Below, piece after piece: positions 37,241 through 48,739 of a DNA stretch of 64,000 nucleotides. The first letter of the stretch is position 1, and each line of letters begins with the position of its first letter. The stretch comes from Morella rubra. Its lineage: Eukaryota; Streptophyta; Magnoliopsida; Fagales; Myricaceae. The notes under the pieces are model-generated. The model made no database searches. It saw nothing but the letters and a program-made list of their open reading frames with translations, and had not been told where the DNA came from. Both the position numbers and the translations under genes were made by a program. The DNA lies in NCBI GenBank assembly GCA_003952965.2, contig CM025852.1, positions 5,619,209-5,683,208 on the forward strand, given 5' to 3'.

Positions 37241-38998
37241 AATGCGAGTAATCCTGGACATTATGGACATGGGTCCCAGATCATTTTGGAAAGTTTAATA
37301 CGGAAAGGGTACGCTTCTTTGTTTAGTTCTTTAATTGTTAAAATGATTTTTTATAATGTTCTTTTTGTTTCCAGAATGACTAATAACCTACACAATTTGA
37401 TGTCTTTATCTCGTCCCAACACGGATAGATGACTCTTAACGTGGACGATTAGAGGGAGGTATTGTTTTTCATTTTAATTGTTACAAAATACAATATAGAT
37501 TAGTATAGGTTTTATTATTCTATACTTTAGACAATATAATATGAATATTATTCTATAGTTTACAAAAATACAATATTAGTGTATTTTTTGCTTTCATGGA
37601 AAATGCCCATAATATTAGATTAATAATTGTTAGACTTAGAATCTTATTAATATGATTGATTGGTAATTAGTAATTTGGATTTTGGGGTGTGTTGTATTTT
37701 GTTCTTTATTTAACTATGAGTATGCAATAAACATAAACAATTATTTTTTTGGATTTGGATTTTTTTTTAATGATGGACATAGTGTTGTGCATATATTTCA
37801 TAATTGTCATTATTTTGTAAAGTTGATCATTTTGATATGGTGATGTTTCATTGTTTTGAAAAATAGAAAGTAATCAATTAGGTGTTATGTTATGCATTAG
37901 TTAAAATTAAATTAGTTTAGTCATTAGTGACCAATCTTTTGTAGTTGGTCATTAAATATTATGGGCATAAATAAAAAGGCCATACAAAACTAACACTACA
38001 TAATCATATGATAGTGATGTTTTGATAAATGGCCAACATTTTATTCCATTCAATTCAACTATTCCAATTTGTAATATTTTCTATTTCTTTTAGTTTGTAT
38101 ATTTGTAGATTTTTTATTATGTATATTTGTAATTGTAAATTTTATTTACAATTTTGTATCATTTTTCTTTCATTAGTATATATATGATTTATTAATTTAA
38201 TACAGTTTAATTATAGAATTGTAATATTAAATGAATAAAAAAGTATTGGATCCAACATCCAACTAAATTTTGCCATTTTGATCCAACATCCATATTTAAA
38301 AACCTGCCTAAAAAATCAAGTTTAAGACCAATTGTATAATAACTAATAAGCCAGAATTAGAAGCCCAACAAATTGAAATTTTGGGCCCAAAACGGGCCTA
38401 AAATCAGCATATATATAGCTGCCGGAATTTCAAATTTCGATATTGGGATTGTCGGACCGGAACCGGATGCAAAAATAGGCATTCGATTATTACCGAAGCC
38501 AAAGCCAGAATTTCAGGCTCCAGCAATACCGGTACCCACCCTTACTGAAAAATCACAACATACTTTCTTGCGAACTGTTCTTTTTTGCCCCATAATTTAG
38601 AAAGATAAATTTTCTCAATAAATTAAAATCCTATTTAATTTGTTAATTAAAATGAATATTATAAGGTTAATACTGTCTGTTGGTTTATATTTGAATATTA
38701 AATTGTTTATCTCTCTACTAATTTAACCATTAATAAATATTCCTCCCACTACAACATTGTATGGCAAAATGGATGAGAAGCTCGGTAATGTTGTCTTTAA
38801 GGAAATGGGCTTAACACTTTTTTTTTTTGGTAATTGGGCTTGATGCCCTCATCCGGCCTGAAGCCTTTTCTTTCATCTTTAGATAGGTCTCCATTTATGA
38901 GATTTTTTTTTTTTAAAGGATAAAAATGAAACCAGAGGAAGAAAGAGAAAAGTTTCCCATTGGTGCCAAAACAGAATTTTGTTTAAGGTAACTAAAAT
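37241..38998. other. AT-rich intergenic DNA with a CCGGAACCGG-type repeat piece
   Basis: No gene was recognised. Around 38390-38545 the sequence has GGGCCCAAAACGGGCC, CCGGAACCGG and ACCGGTACC phrases like the hAT-type repeat at 42640-43345, so it is probably a fragment of a related dispersed element. Confidence 0.4.
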
Positions 38999-40165
38999 GG
39001 GATCTAGTTATTGTACAAAGCTTTATAGTGTGAAGATATGTAAAATAACGGTTGAGATTAAAATTCAGTCATCTGACAGTTGAAAAAAGGCTATTTTATT
39101 TAATGAGGAGAACTCATAAACTCAACCCGTTTGACCCTTACCAGATCCGTTTGCTTGTACTCACCCGTTTCACTCTCTCTCATTCTCTCTCTCTCTCTAG
39201 TTCGACTCTCGCACATATCAGATTTATCTTCTTCTCTCGCACAAGTATTAGATCAGGTCTTTTGCTCTTTGTCTGTTGATTGACTAAAGAGAGAGAGATC
39301 TAGTCCTTAGTCCTGTCTGGCAAACAGTAACAATATGAGCAGTAATGTTCTCCAAACTTGGTTTTACACTTCACTAGGATTACCGAACCGCACAACTTTC
39401 AGGAAAAAAAAAAAACTAACAATTATCAGTATACAAAATAATAACAGACATTAGCTCATAAAGAAATGAACTCTTAGCATTGAAATAAAGATCATATATC
39501 AATTTTCTTTTCTAATTAAAAAACTCACACACGATGGAATGCTACTTCTAAACCAAAGGAAGAGCACATTGTGATAGTCTCAATTGGCTCAATTATAATG
39601 GACAATACTTCGATCGTACTCCCATTCCTGGTTATGAAGTCCTAAGAAGTTCTTAGCCTCATCTACTACTGTTTAGGATAACGCAACGAAAAGTTTAGAT
39701 GCTAAAAATCGTTTCGTTACCCCTACTCTAGTAAGCAGCAATTTTCTTCAACAAAAGAAACAACACATCCCACTTTGATCTCTGCACTAAAGGTATTGAA
39801 CCAGAGTCTGACCAACAAAACAAATATTTTCTTTGTTCAGTTTTGATTCCATCTCCTCGGCTGTCAAACAATGTTCAACAGAAGTCAATCAACTGACAAG
39901 CACAAAGACAAAGAACAAAAGACCCGATCAAATACTTGTGCGAGGGAAGAAGATGAACCCGATCAGTGCAAGAGTCGAACTAGAGAGAGAGAGAAGAAAA
40001 ACGAGGTGAGGTACAAGTAATCTGATAAAAGGTCAAACGGGTTGGATTGATGGATTCTCTTTATTAAATGAGGTGATTTTTTTTCAACCGTCGATGGCTG
40101 AGTTTTAATCTAAGCAATTACTTCACAAATCTTCACACTATAAAACTTTGCATAATAACGGACCC
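38999..40165. mobile_element. Non-autonomous Mutator-like element, about 290-bp inverted repeats
   Basis: Left arm 38999-39290 and right arm about 39875-40165 are inverted copies. Paired blocks are CTTTATAGTGTGAAGAT, AACCCGTTTGACC, a CTCTCTCTAGTTCGACTC stretch, CGCACAAGTATT and GTTGATTGAC. The ends are GGG...CCC. The flanking 9-mers AACTAAAAT (38990-38998) and AGTTAAAAT (40166-40174) match at seven of nine positions, as expected for an old Mutator target duplication. The 580-bp centre has no transposase and no recognised gene, so mobility would have depended on another element. Confidence 0.82.
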
Positions 40166-41427
40166 AGTTAAAATGATTAATTATTTCAAAAGAATATAAT
40201 TTTATTATATTATCTAATATTTTTTTTTAATTTTATGTACTAGAATTCTTTTTAATAAATAGACTTAATTATATATGTAATTAAAATAGGAGTAAAGTGC
40301 AAAATAAAGTTTCAAGCTCCAAACTTATTAGCTCCCATTCTATTAAACTATTATAAATATAAATTTTATTATTTAATTATATTCTGTCTCTGACTTTAAT
40401 TTTTTAGAGATAGAGCTGCGTTTCAACTTTCATCACATCGATACCAAAAAAGGCAATCCCATGCGTTTTATCATATCTCTTGACCAAGAAATTAAACATG
40501 GTGGTGTGACGTGTCATTAATTTACAATAGCAAGTGGAAAGTTCGGCCAAAAGGTTAGCACCTAGGAGGATATTCCGTCTTCGCAACCTTATCCGAGTCA
40601 TGATCATGGCAGTAGATGTCCGATAAGTATAGATGGAAATGAGCACATAAAGCGTATTAAAGCAGCGTGGCGTGGGAAAAAATTTCAGTCTTAAAGTTGC
40701 AGACTCATCGAGTCATAACAAGGTTGTGAAGTTGTCGATTGATGAAGTTGATTAATATATTAGTAACATCCCAATTCTTGTTAAGATTTATTAAGATTGA
40801 AATTTTAGGAACGAAACTTTTCTCGCAATCCATTTGATGCAGATTTCAAAGCACTCATTTGAATGGTCGACTTGCCTGTGGCTGTGGAGTGTAGAGGCTA
40901 ATTTTCCCGGACTCCAGTAACTAAAATGTAAATAGGGAAGGTTCATGGGTGATGATAAAGAAGTTGGCAAAGTACTGCCATCTTCGTTTCAAAGTTTTTA
41001 TGGATACAAAATAATACGGGAGAAATTTAGGCACAAAATTACAATCTGTAAACAATATCTTGATTACTCTTTTTCCGACCCAAGAACACACACAATATAA
41101 TATACTGATGTCAAATTAGAGCAGAACAAAACAGGGGATACTTTTATGTCCTTGTTTTGCAGGGGAAAAAGAACTTGCAGGCTTGATCAAAGGTAACGCC
41201 ACCCTGTTGTCTGATAAAAGCCATCGTGTCTTTATTTCAATTAGTTTTTTGATATACAGCTGAGCACAAACAAACAAAAAGAAAAATAACATTAAACAAG
41301 AACTAATAGTAACTCGGAACCTTATTTTCGCCAGGCTCTCAAGACTCAGAGCCTGATCCACAAACTCACTCAGAAACCCAACGTTTCTCAGCTTATTTTA
41401 GATGTTTTTTTTTTCTTGGCTCTCAGC
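40166..41427. other. Intergenic, downstream of TLP-A
   Basis: AT-rich. Frames at 40404-40646 and 41116-41361 on the minus strand have no recognised domain. It probably includes the 3' untranslated region of TLP-A. Confidence 0.45.
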
Positions 41428-42150
41428 TTATTCTTCGCTTGTACCTCCAACCATCTCCAGAGGGAAATGTGGGGATCTTACTGGGCAAAACACAACCCTA
41501 TAATTAGTCCCACCAGGGCAAGTAAATGTGCTAGTAGGATCATCCTGAGGGTAGCTATAAGCATCCGGGCACCTAGACTTGAAGAACTTCGAGAAATTGG
41601 TCGGTCCACAGCTACCCTGCCCGTTAGTGCAACAATATTGATTGGTCTTGAATACCGTACAGGGGTTGTTGCATCCACCTGGAGCCCTTAACTCGTTGGG
41701 GCACTGCCCGTTGATGTCAGCGGTGCACTAATCCCACGACACCGACCAGTGGTTGGGCTAAAGTCCATGGGGATGTTGAATCCGTCCACAAGAGAGATGT
41801 CAATGAAATCCTTGTTTCCAAATTGGTTTAGGGCGTATTCAGCCAGAGTGTTAGGAGGAACACCCCAACCTTTTGCAATCGAGGACTCCACCGCAGTCCC
41901 CAGTCTGGCAGTGGCCACGACCACTACCATCAAAGTTACAATTTGTTCTACCCCAGATACGAGCCATGGCAGTGCCTGGCGCCACATTGATGGTCCAGCT
42001 TTGGCCACGGTCTAGGCGGCGACCTCCACCGGGGCTGGCTGCTGCCCAGACAGTGTAGGGACATTCATTGCGGATCTCAAAGATGGCAGCGTGGGAGGAG
42101 ACGATGAAGAGGAGTTGGATGGACAACAAAAGGATGGCCAAGGATCTCAT
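41428..42150 (-). pseudogene. TLP-A: osmotin-like PR-5 gene with two compensating frameshifts
   Basis: Thaumatin-family (PF00314) PR-5 protein; relatives are secreted or vacuolar defence proteins that perturb fungal membranes or bind glucans. It starts [15 protein letters not shown] with a signal peptide and [16 protein letters not shown], and has the family signature [16 protein letters not shown]. After LDC an extra A in an AAAA run (41871-41874) shifts the frame; the [15 protein letters not shown] and [19 protein letters not shown] part reads in the next frame; a missing base near 41728-41731 (GGGATTAG|TGCACC) restores it. The total is 723 nt, a multiple of three, equal to 240 residues if both are corrected. 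The C-terminus extends beyond the usual VVFCP by [20 protein letters not shown] residues, as in vacuolar osmotins. Both faults are single-base and near homopolymers, so either sequencing error or a real pseudogene is possible. Confidence 0.85.
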
Positions 42151-42211
42151 TTTTATGCAGCTGGCTGAACTAGGTGTGTGCTTGGTGCTTGGTTCCTGTG
42201 GCAGTGCTGGG

Positions 42212-42219
42212 TTTATATA
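42212..42219 (-). promoter_or_regulatory. TATA box of TLP-A
   Basis: The minus-strand sequence TATATAAA lies 62 bp upstream of the ATG at 42150. The position fits a plant core promoter. Confidence 0.55.
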
Positions 42220-42639
42220 GGAGAATATTACGTGCAGCTTTTGGCTTGATGCACTTAATTGCAAGGGAAACTTTCTTAAAAGGTAGAGGCGGCTACCTGC
42301 CTTCTTCATTATGTGGATAAGGTCAAAAAAACTAATGTTTGCCGCGGGCAAAAGCATAAAGATATAGGCATTTGTAGGACCATCTATTCTTTACTTTATA
42401 GATATAGACTTATAGACAATAAGTGATCAAATTCACAAGGTTGAAGCCGCCTCTCTTTCCAACTTAGAGATAAAGGTGAAAAGAAGAAAGACAACATCGA
42501 TCCTACGCGTAAGTGAGACCCAGTGCAGCTGATTATCTCCTTTTTATCAAGTGGGTTTCTGATTATATATGCATATAATCAGAATCCACTTGCCAAACGT
42601 TCGACATAACTCATTGGTTTGTGTTTTTTTGCAGGAAAA
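42220..42639. other. Upstream region of TLP-A
   Basis: Non-coding. The part near 42225-42250 (TTACGTGCAGCTTTTGGCTT) reappears at about 52090-52109 further along the cluster. No other elements were recognised. Confidence 0.45.
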
Positions 42640-43345
42640 TGAATTAAGAATGGGCACCGGAATAGCTGATATCAGAATTGTTTATTTTAGTTTCGCTTTT
42701 AGTATCTATTGGAATCATTATTATCATTTCGGTTCTATTTTGGAATCAATTGGAATGAAACTAGAATTGGAATCGAAAATTTTGGTTCTTTATCTGGGCA
42801 TAAAAATTTCAGATTTAGTTTGGGTCCATTGGTCCAAAAATAAATTTTGTAAGTTGTATTTTGTGGGCCAAAACAAAATAAACATGGTCAAATAACTCTA
42901 AATTAAAATGAGAGCTAAACAACTAAATTCCAAAACAAAATTAAACATTGTCAAATAAACTCTAAATTAAAATTACAATTAAATTTCAAAACAAAAAAAA
43001 ACACGGTCAAAATAAACAATAAATTAAAATTACAAAAAAACTACTAAACAAACAATTAATCATACAAATAAGTAAACAACTAAACAACTCGAAAGAGACA
43101 AATTTACAATATTTTTTGAAATAATCCAATTGAAAGAGTCAAATTCTAAATTAAAATTATAATATTTTTTGAAATTTTAAAAAATTGTACCGGAACCGGA
43201 ATTTCCGGCATTTCCGCTAGAATTTCCAGTTCCGGTTCCGGTTCCGAAATTTTCCTAAAATAGGTTCCAGTTCCGATACCGAAATTCCAATACCGGAACC
43301 GGAACCAGAAATTCCGACGAAAACCGGATAAATTACACACCCTTA
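42640..43345. repeat. CCGGAACCGGAAT-rich dispersed repeat, hAT-like
   Basis: The segment begins near GGGCACCGGAATAG and ends near CCGGATAAATTACACACCC. It contains stacked imperfect repeats of CCGGAACCGGAATT and its complement, mostly at 43185-43330. This texture is typical of non-autonomous hAT copies in plants, but no 8-bp target duplication could be set, so the class is tentative. Confidence 0.45.
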
Positions 43346-45639
43346 AGATGAACACTCATTAATTAGCAATGGGCAAGTAGTGTCCGTCTTGATCCAGCTC
43401 TCTCATTATTTTACCGCCAAAAAACATGGTCAGCTATCTGCTCCCCTAAACATCATGGTCGAAGCTTCGTATGGACAATCTCAATTTTAATTACTATTCT
43501 TTTGCAAATTAAGCTATTTGGCTGGAAAACACAAAGAAGTTAGCCTCACTTGTGGAACAGTACTTCTAATGCAAACGATACCTGGACCATGGATGATGCC
43601 CGTGATGGAACCTCTTCCCAAGTTCAACCCAAACCCGCAGGTTGCTGGGTCGTATATGGCGCGGAATTTAACATAGTCGGGATATTCTGGGTGGCGCAAT
43701 GAGAAATTTTCTTTTTATAGTCTGTTGTAGAATGTATGGATCACGTACGACCTAGTGTGTTAGAAAAAAATAATATAAATAATAAGATTTATCTCTGATT
43801 GAGAATCTAAATTTTAGGACAGGTGGTAATTTAATATAATATCAGAGATAAAGATATTACGTTTGAGACTTGCTTTATGTGTTAAGAGGCAGGCGGGATA
43901 GATGAGTGCGTAAAAAAAATATAATTTAATTAATATAAGTGATCTCTTTCGAAAAATTCCAATTTCTATAGAATTTTAGGTGAGGGTGACTCAAAAGAGT
44001 ATTAATGACCCAAAAAAAAAAAGTTGATTGAATCTATAAAAATTAGTAAAAAAAGTGAGAAAATAGACTATTTAAATGAATTTTTATATTTATTGTAATA
44101 GAAAGAGATTATTTTATAGACCAAAATTTTAGAACTGAATACAAGTGGACTCCAACTTCCATTGCCATTCGCATTAGCTTTGTCCCTAATGTAATAATAT
44201 ATTTATACTTCATGAAAATTTATATTCCTTTTTTTTTTTAATGAAAATTTATATTCACTTGTTAAAAAGAAGTAATATTATCATGTGGATATTGTTGCAA
44301 GTGGATTAGCAAAGGTAGCATGACTAATGATTAGGTTGAATTTATTGTGTAGATCATAACCCACTGAAAGCAGAAAATTAGGCTTTGATGTATGGAAAAA
44401 ATGATAAAAGATAAGACAACAGACCTTCTTTAGAATCTACTAATGCCAATAATTAGGAATAATTATTGGATATCTCCTGATCCCATCCATGTATTGTGTG
44501 GAATGATATTATCATTTGTATTGTTTTTTTGTTTCTTTTTTAGCTCTTATCACATCAACACAGGGCTTCGCCAATATCGTAGTGGGTTATAATAAATATT
44601 TTTTTAGGGGCTAATATTAATAGAGCTTTGCTTGAATATGGATGGTCTTTGATGCCACATATATAGACATGAGCCAATGTAGGAAATTTCACTTATAGAC
44701 TGTTATTTTTTTGTTAAATGATATATACACTTATCACACTTTAATTATAGGAATGTTGACACTCTTACTTTCACGAAAAGTATTTTTTTTTTTTTTTTAC
44801 ATTGATCATTTTATAGGATTAAATTCATAATTTTGGATACCAAAAATTCAATTTCTGTCAAATTAAGTGAAAATTTTAATAGATGGTATAACAAAGTGCC
44901 TGAAACTTATATATAGTTGGTAGCGCAATGTGACAAAAAAATAATTTTGAGTGCAAAGTGTCAAGACTCTAATAATTAGATAGTTTTTAAGAGGGTGAAA
45001 ATGTATTTATCCTGTTTATTAATTAAATAGAGAGGGTGGATTGATTGTACTGTTTACTAATTTTTTCAAATTACTAGTTATAGAATATTTGCTCAACATG
45101 GAGGATTCAATGATACATAAATTCTCTCTTTACTCAAACAAAAAAAGAGAGATTCACTCTAGCATACTGTAATTATAAAAATGTACACATTTGCTTTATA
45201 ATTTTAATAAACACATTAATCAATTAGATCATAGTGTAAGTCGAATGAATTAATTAATTTGTCATTTTATTAGTTTAGCTGTTCTATGATTTGCCCCCAT
45301 ATTTTCTGCTACAATATTTAATTTTGTCTCCTTTAAAAGCTATTAAGGATATAGTTAATGTTATTATTTAAAATCGACTCTCAAGACAAGGAATCTCGTT
45401 TTTTGCATGCTGTATCTAATAAAGTAGTGGGACAATATTACTTAAACTGTTTCCATTTTCATAGGCCTCTTTCTTTAAGAGCTTATAACATTTGAATTTA
45501 GAAATTGAAAGGAACATATAATCATCTAGAAAAAAAAAAAGAACATATAATCAAAACCCAAACCTTAATTACTAGGCCAAAGAAGACTTAACCTGTGAAT
45601 GTTGAAAGGCTGCTCTACACATACTCAAATTTATTCACC
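43346..45639. other. AT-rich intergenic DNA
   Basis: No gene was recognised. The frame at 43514-43699 (minus) has no known family. Around 43760-43960 the sequence resembles a common plant interspersed repeat ('TTATCTCTGATTGAGAATC ... GAGGCAGGCGGGATAGATGAG'), without definable ends. Confidence 0.45.
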
Positions 45640-45990
45640 ACAGAGATGCTCTTTATAGTTTATTCTATCAGAATACTTTTGTTTAAAAAAATATTTTGTA
45701 TGGGCAGAAGACGACCCTATAGTTTGTTGGCCCACAGCTCCCAGGCCCATTGGAGCAACAACATTCGTTGGTCTTGAAGACTGTGCGGGGCTTATTACAC
45801 CCACCTGTGGCCTGTGATTCATTCGGGCACACTGTCCTTTGATGTCGGCGGCACAGTGGATGCTGGGGCACGCGTTGGTAGTTGGGCTGAAGTCCAATGG
45901 GATGTTGAACCCATCAACAAGCGAGATGTCAAGGTAGTCCAAGTTATTGGACTGGTTAAAGTGCAAAGTGCAAACTTCTTTCAGAGCTCT
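45640..45990 (-). pseudogene. TLP-B: truncated thaumatin-like pseudogene
   Basis: Only the middle and end of a PR-5 gene remain. It begins abruptly at [17 protein letters not shown]; the N-terminal half with the signal peptide and GxCxTGDC signature is absent. DGFNIPLDFSPTTNACPSIHC and GGCNKPRTVFKTN follow, with a one-base insertion near 45830 (GGACAGTGTGCCCGAATG) between them. [13 protein letters not shown] then joins two parts normally about 32 codons apart, so the segment with FSRFFK...CPDAYS...TCPSGT is deleted. The normal stop codon is also lost (CCATAC instead of CCATAG). It cannot make a functional PR-5 protein. Confidence 0.85.
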
Positions 45991-46509
45991 AGATGACATA
46001 GTTTTTATGTTTTTTTTTAACAGACTTTAAATCCGTCCTAGAAAACTGAATTTTGGAGTCTTTTGGGATGAATTCAAAATTCCTTCGCAAATATCCCATT
46101 TTTGAGATGAACTTTTTTACCCCAAAAGAATCTGTCTCCTTGTGGTGTCAGACCAAAAGCCCGCTCTAAAAAGGTAATTAACCACCAGAAACAATAGTAC
46201 TCAAACATATGATGTGAGGCTGGAAATGGTGAGCAGCAAAAATGTTTGTTTAGGGCATGATGAGTTAAGCGCACGGCAAAACAAATTTTGAGATTTTGAG
46301 CAAAAAAAGAAAGAAGGTATAATATAAGTGAGGTCATGCACATTAATAATACTTTTCGTCTTTCAGAGAGATTATTGCTGCTTGAGCTAATTAATACGTG
46401 TGATAGCTCTTGATCAACACTACTACATTTACTCACAGAGCCCATTAAGCTTTTATTACATCATATATAGACCATCGGTACTAGCTAGTTCCTTCCCTCT
46501 CGATCTGCT
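45991..46509. other. Spacer between TLP-B and TLP-C
   Basis: A minus-strand frame at 46074-46445 (123 codons from an ATG) has no recognised domain and may be chance. The region around 46040-46110 carries TTTTGGGATGAATTCAAAATTC-like and 'CCCATTTTTGAGATGAA' phrases reminiscent of CACTA-type subterminal sequence, unproven. Confidence 0.4.
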
Positions 46510-47288
46510 TCAAGGGCAGAACACGACCTTATAGTTTGTCCCAGCAGGGCACGAAAATGTGCTTGTTGCGTCATCCTTGGGGTAACTGTATGCATCGGGG
46601 CACCTATCCTTGAAAAACTTGGAATAATTTGTAGGTCCACAGCTCCCAGAGTCGTAACAATTTTGATTTTGAAAATTTGGTGGGCAAAGTATACCGTATC
46701 TATCGAAAATTTGAACGACCATGTTTTGTCCACAGCTGATCTTCCCAGAATTGCAACAATATTGCTCGGTCTTAAATACAGTGCAAGGGTTGTTGCACCC
46801 ATTGCGGAGCCTTCAACTCATTGGGGCACTGCCCGTTGATATCGGCGGTGCATCTTATCCCACGGGTGCACCCATTGGACGTGGGGCTAAATTCCATTGG
46901 AACATTAAACCCATCAACAAGAGAGATATCAAATACATCTAAGTTGTAACTAAGGTTTAGTGCGTATTCGGCAAGGGTGTTCGGCGGTGCACCATAGGCT
47001 TGGCATTGGAGAAGCCGCCACAGTCACCGTCTCGCATCTGCCACGTCCAGACCCATCGAAAATGCACCCAGTTCGTGGCCAAATGCGACCCGTTGTGGTG
47101 CTGGGGCTAACATCAAGGCTCCATGTTCCATTGCGTGCGTTCAGCTGTCTGCCTCCACCGGGTACAGCCCCAGCCCAAACCGTGTAAGGGCAATTGTTTA
47201 TTATGGAGAATCTACCTGCCCGGGCTATGGTAAAACAGAGAGTGACAGAAAGGAAGTGAAAAATGAAGAGGTTTCTGGAGAGGCTCAT
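46510..47288 (-). pseudogene. TLP-C: thaumatin-like gene with frameshifts and an 84-bp insert
   Basis: It opens with a good signal peptide ([19 protein letters not shown]) and [16 protein letters not shown]. After GRGRCET one G is missing (near 47027) and one C near 47010, then an extra base occurs near 46805; in the shifted frames the family text [65 protein letters not shown] and [20 protein letters not shown] continues to KVVFCP and TGA at 46510. Inside the C-terminal third there are 31 extra codons ([17 protein letters not shown]...CYDSGSCG), flanked by a 9-bp direct repeat (TCCACAGCT on the plus strand, 46636-46644 and 46729-46737). The extra part is in frame and adds cysteines. The gene is non-functional as written. 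Confidence 0.85.
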
Positions 47289-47843
47289 TTTGGGGAGTGA
47301 TATACTAATCTATAGGGATGATATGCTTGGTTTTGGGTGTGGGATATTGTACCTGGCGAGGAACGGAAGAAGTACTCTCAAAGCTCAGGCATTATCGCGT
47401 ATGGAAGTTCTGGTCAAGTGTTTCTGGGAAAATTTTGTTAGGCTGTTTTGTCTTTGGCTTGACTTGACTTCAAGTCAAGTCAACAAATAGCCAAAAAGTC
47501 TCGTTGTTTTGTGCTTTTGTGCTACTATTTTTTTTTTGTTTCACCATCTCATCCGCGTAACGCGGAACCGGGAAGCCAATTTTATTTAAAACGCATGCAC
47601 AAAATAGGAATAACGCTAATAATTAAATGTCAAGTTTGGGCAGGAAGTACCTTTTGCAAATAATAAATTAAAATGTCCTAATCAGCAAGAACAATTATTG
47701 TTTCTCATATTCATGTAACTTCCAATTTATGTTCAGTAGCACATGAACATCTCATTACAGCATCCAACGATTCGTGCTAAAATTTATTCATACACAGATG
47801 CTCTTTATTCTATTCGAATAATACTTCTTTTTAATATTATTTT
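47289..47843. other. Spacer between TLP-C and TLP-D
   Basis: Contains the C promoter side and D 3' side. It closely resembles 52130-52700, showing that it belongs to a duplicated segment. A T9 run lies at 47529-47537. Confidence 0.6.
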
Positions 47844-48523
47844 CTATGGGCAGAAGACAACCCTATAGTTGGTACCACTTGGACAGGTAAAAAGGCTGGT
47901 TGGGTCATCTTGAGGGTAGCTATAAGCATCCGGGCACCACTCCTTGAAGAACCTGGAGAAGTCTGTTGGGCCACAGCTTCCTGGCCCATCAGTGCAGCAA
48001 TATTGGTTGGTCTTGAAAACAGTACAGGGATTGTTACAACCACCTGGTGCCCGTAATTCATTCGGGCACTGTCCGTTTATGTCGGCGGCACAACGAAGGT
48101 CACGGCATGCCCCTGTGGTTGAGCTAAAGTCCATCGGGATGTTGAACCCATCAACAAGTGAGATGTCGACGTAGTCTAAGTTATTGGGCTGGTTAAGGGC
48201 AAATTCGGCCAGGGTGTTTGGGGGCGAGCCATAACTTGGCATTCTAAAAGCCCGTTACAATCACCAGTCTGACATTGGCCCCGACCGTTGCCATCAAAGG
48301 AGCACTGGGTTCGTCCCCAAATGCGAGCATTGGTTGTGCCGGGTGCAACGGTTATGGACCAGGTCTGGCCTTGGTCTAGTTGGCGTCCGCCACCGGGTGA
48401 GGCGGCAGCCCAAACAGTGTAGGAACATTGGTTAACTATGTCAAAATTGGCCGCGTGGGTTAAGGTGTAGGAGAGGCAAAAGAGAAGGGAGAGACCGACG
48501 GGAAGAGCACTTGTGAACCTCAT
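47844..48523 (-). pseudogene. TLP-D: PR-5 thaumatin-like gene with one single-base deletion
   Basis: The gene starts [17 protein letters not shown] with a secretion signal ending near THAA, then [20 protein letters not shown] and the family signature [16 protein letters not shown]. At 48235-48236 the sequence has CCAAGTTATGG where the sister copy E has CCAAAGTTATGG, a loss of one A that breaks the frame. All downstream text is normal: [89 protein letters not shown] and TAG. Adding the base gives 226 residues, the length of intact copy F, and no C-terminal extension, so the corrected product would be extracellular. The single homopolymer fault makes a consensus error plausible; otherwise it is a very recent pseudogene. 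Confidence 0.85.
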
Positions 48524-48598
48524 TTTGGCTAGTCAGGAAGAGGGTTTACAAACTTTTTGTCTGTGTGATGGTGTTGAAGCAAATGGCCTGGCCCGATG

Positions 48599-48607
48599 TA
48601 TTTATAG
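48599..48607 (-). promoter_or_regulatory. TATA box of TLP-D
   Basis: The minus-strand CTATAAATA lies 76 bp upstream of the ATG, the same spacing as in TLP-F. Confidence 0.65.
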
Positions 48608-48621
48608 GTGAAGAAGGTTGT

Positions 48622-48647
48622 AGTTGGCGTACAGGCTTTAAACTCTT
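48622..48647 (-). promoter_or_regulatory. Conserved promoter block of TLP-D
   Basis: The plus-strand text AGTTGGCGTACA, one variable base, GCTTTAAACTCTT is shared with E (55593-55618) and F (58625-58650) at nearly every position. It sits about 15 bp upstream of the TATA box. Function unknown. Confidence 0.5.
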
Positions 48648-48739
48648 GGCTGAACTAAAAGAGTACCCCAAGCATTCCAATGACTTTGTCACCCTTGACT
48701 CGACTCAAATGCTTCTCTTTAGGTATATTAGGCAGTAGC

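Noticed and set aside
39052..39279. Open frame of 75 codons
   Set aside because: Lies within an inverted-repeat arm of the Mutator-like element; the mirrored arm has no equivalent.
43514..43699. Minus-strand frame with a folded-looking protein sequence (AIYDPATCGFGLNLGRGS)
   Set aside because: No family recognised and no exon neighbours; too short to call a gene.
46074..46445. 123-codon minus-strand frame between TLP-B and TLP-C
   Set aside because: Starts with ATG but shows no domain or signal; AT-rich context makes chance likely.
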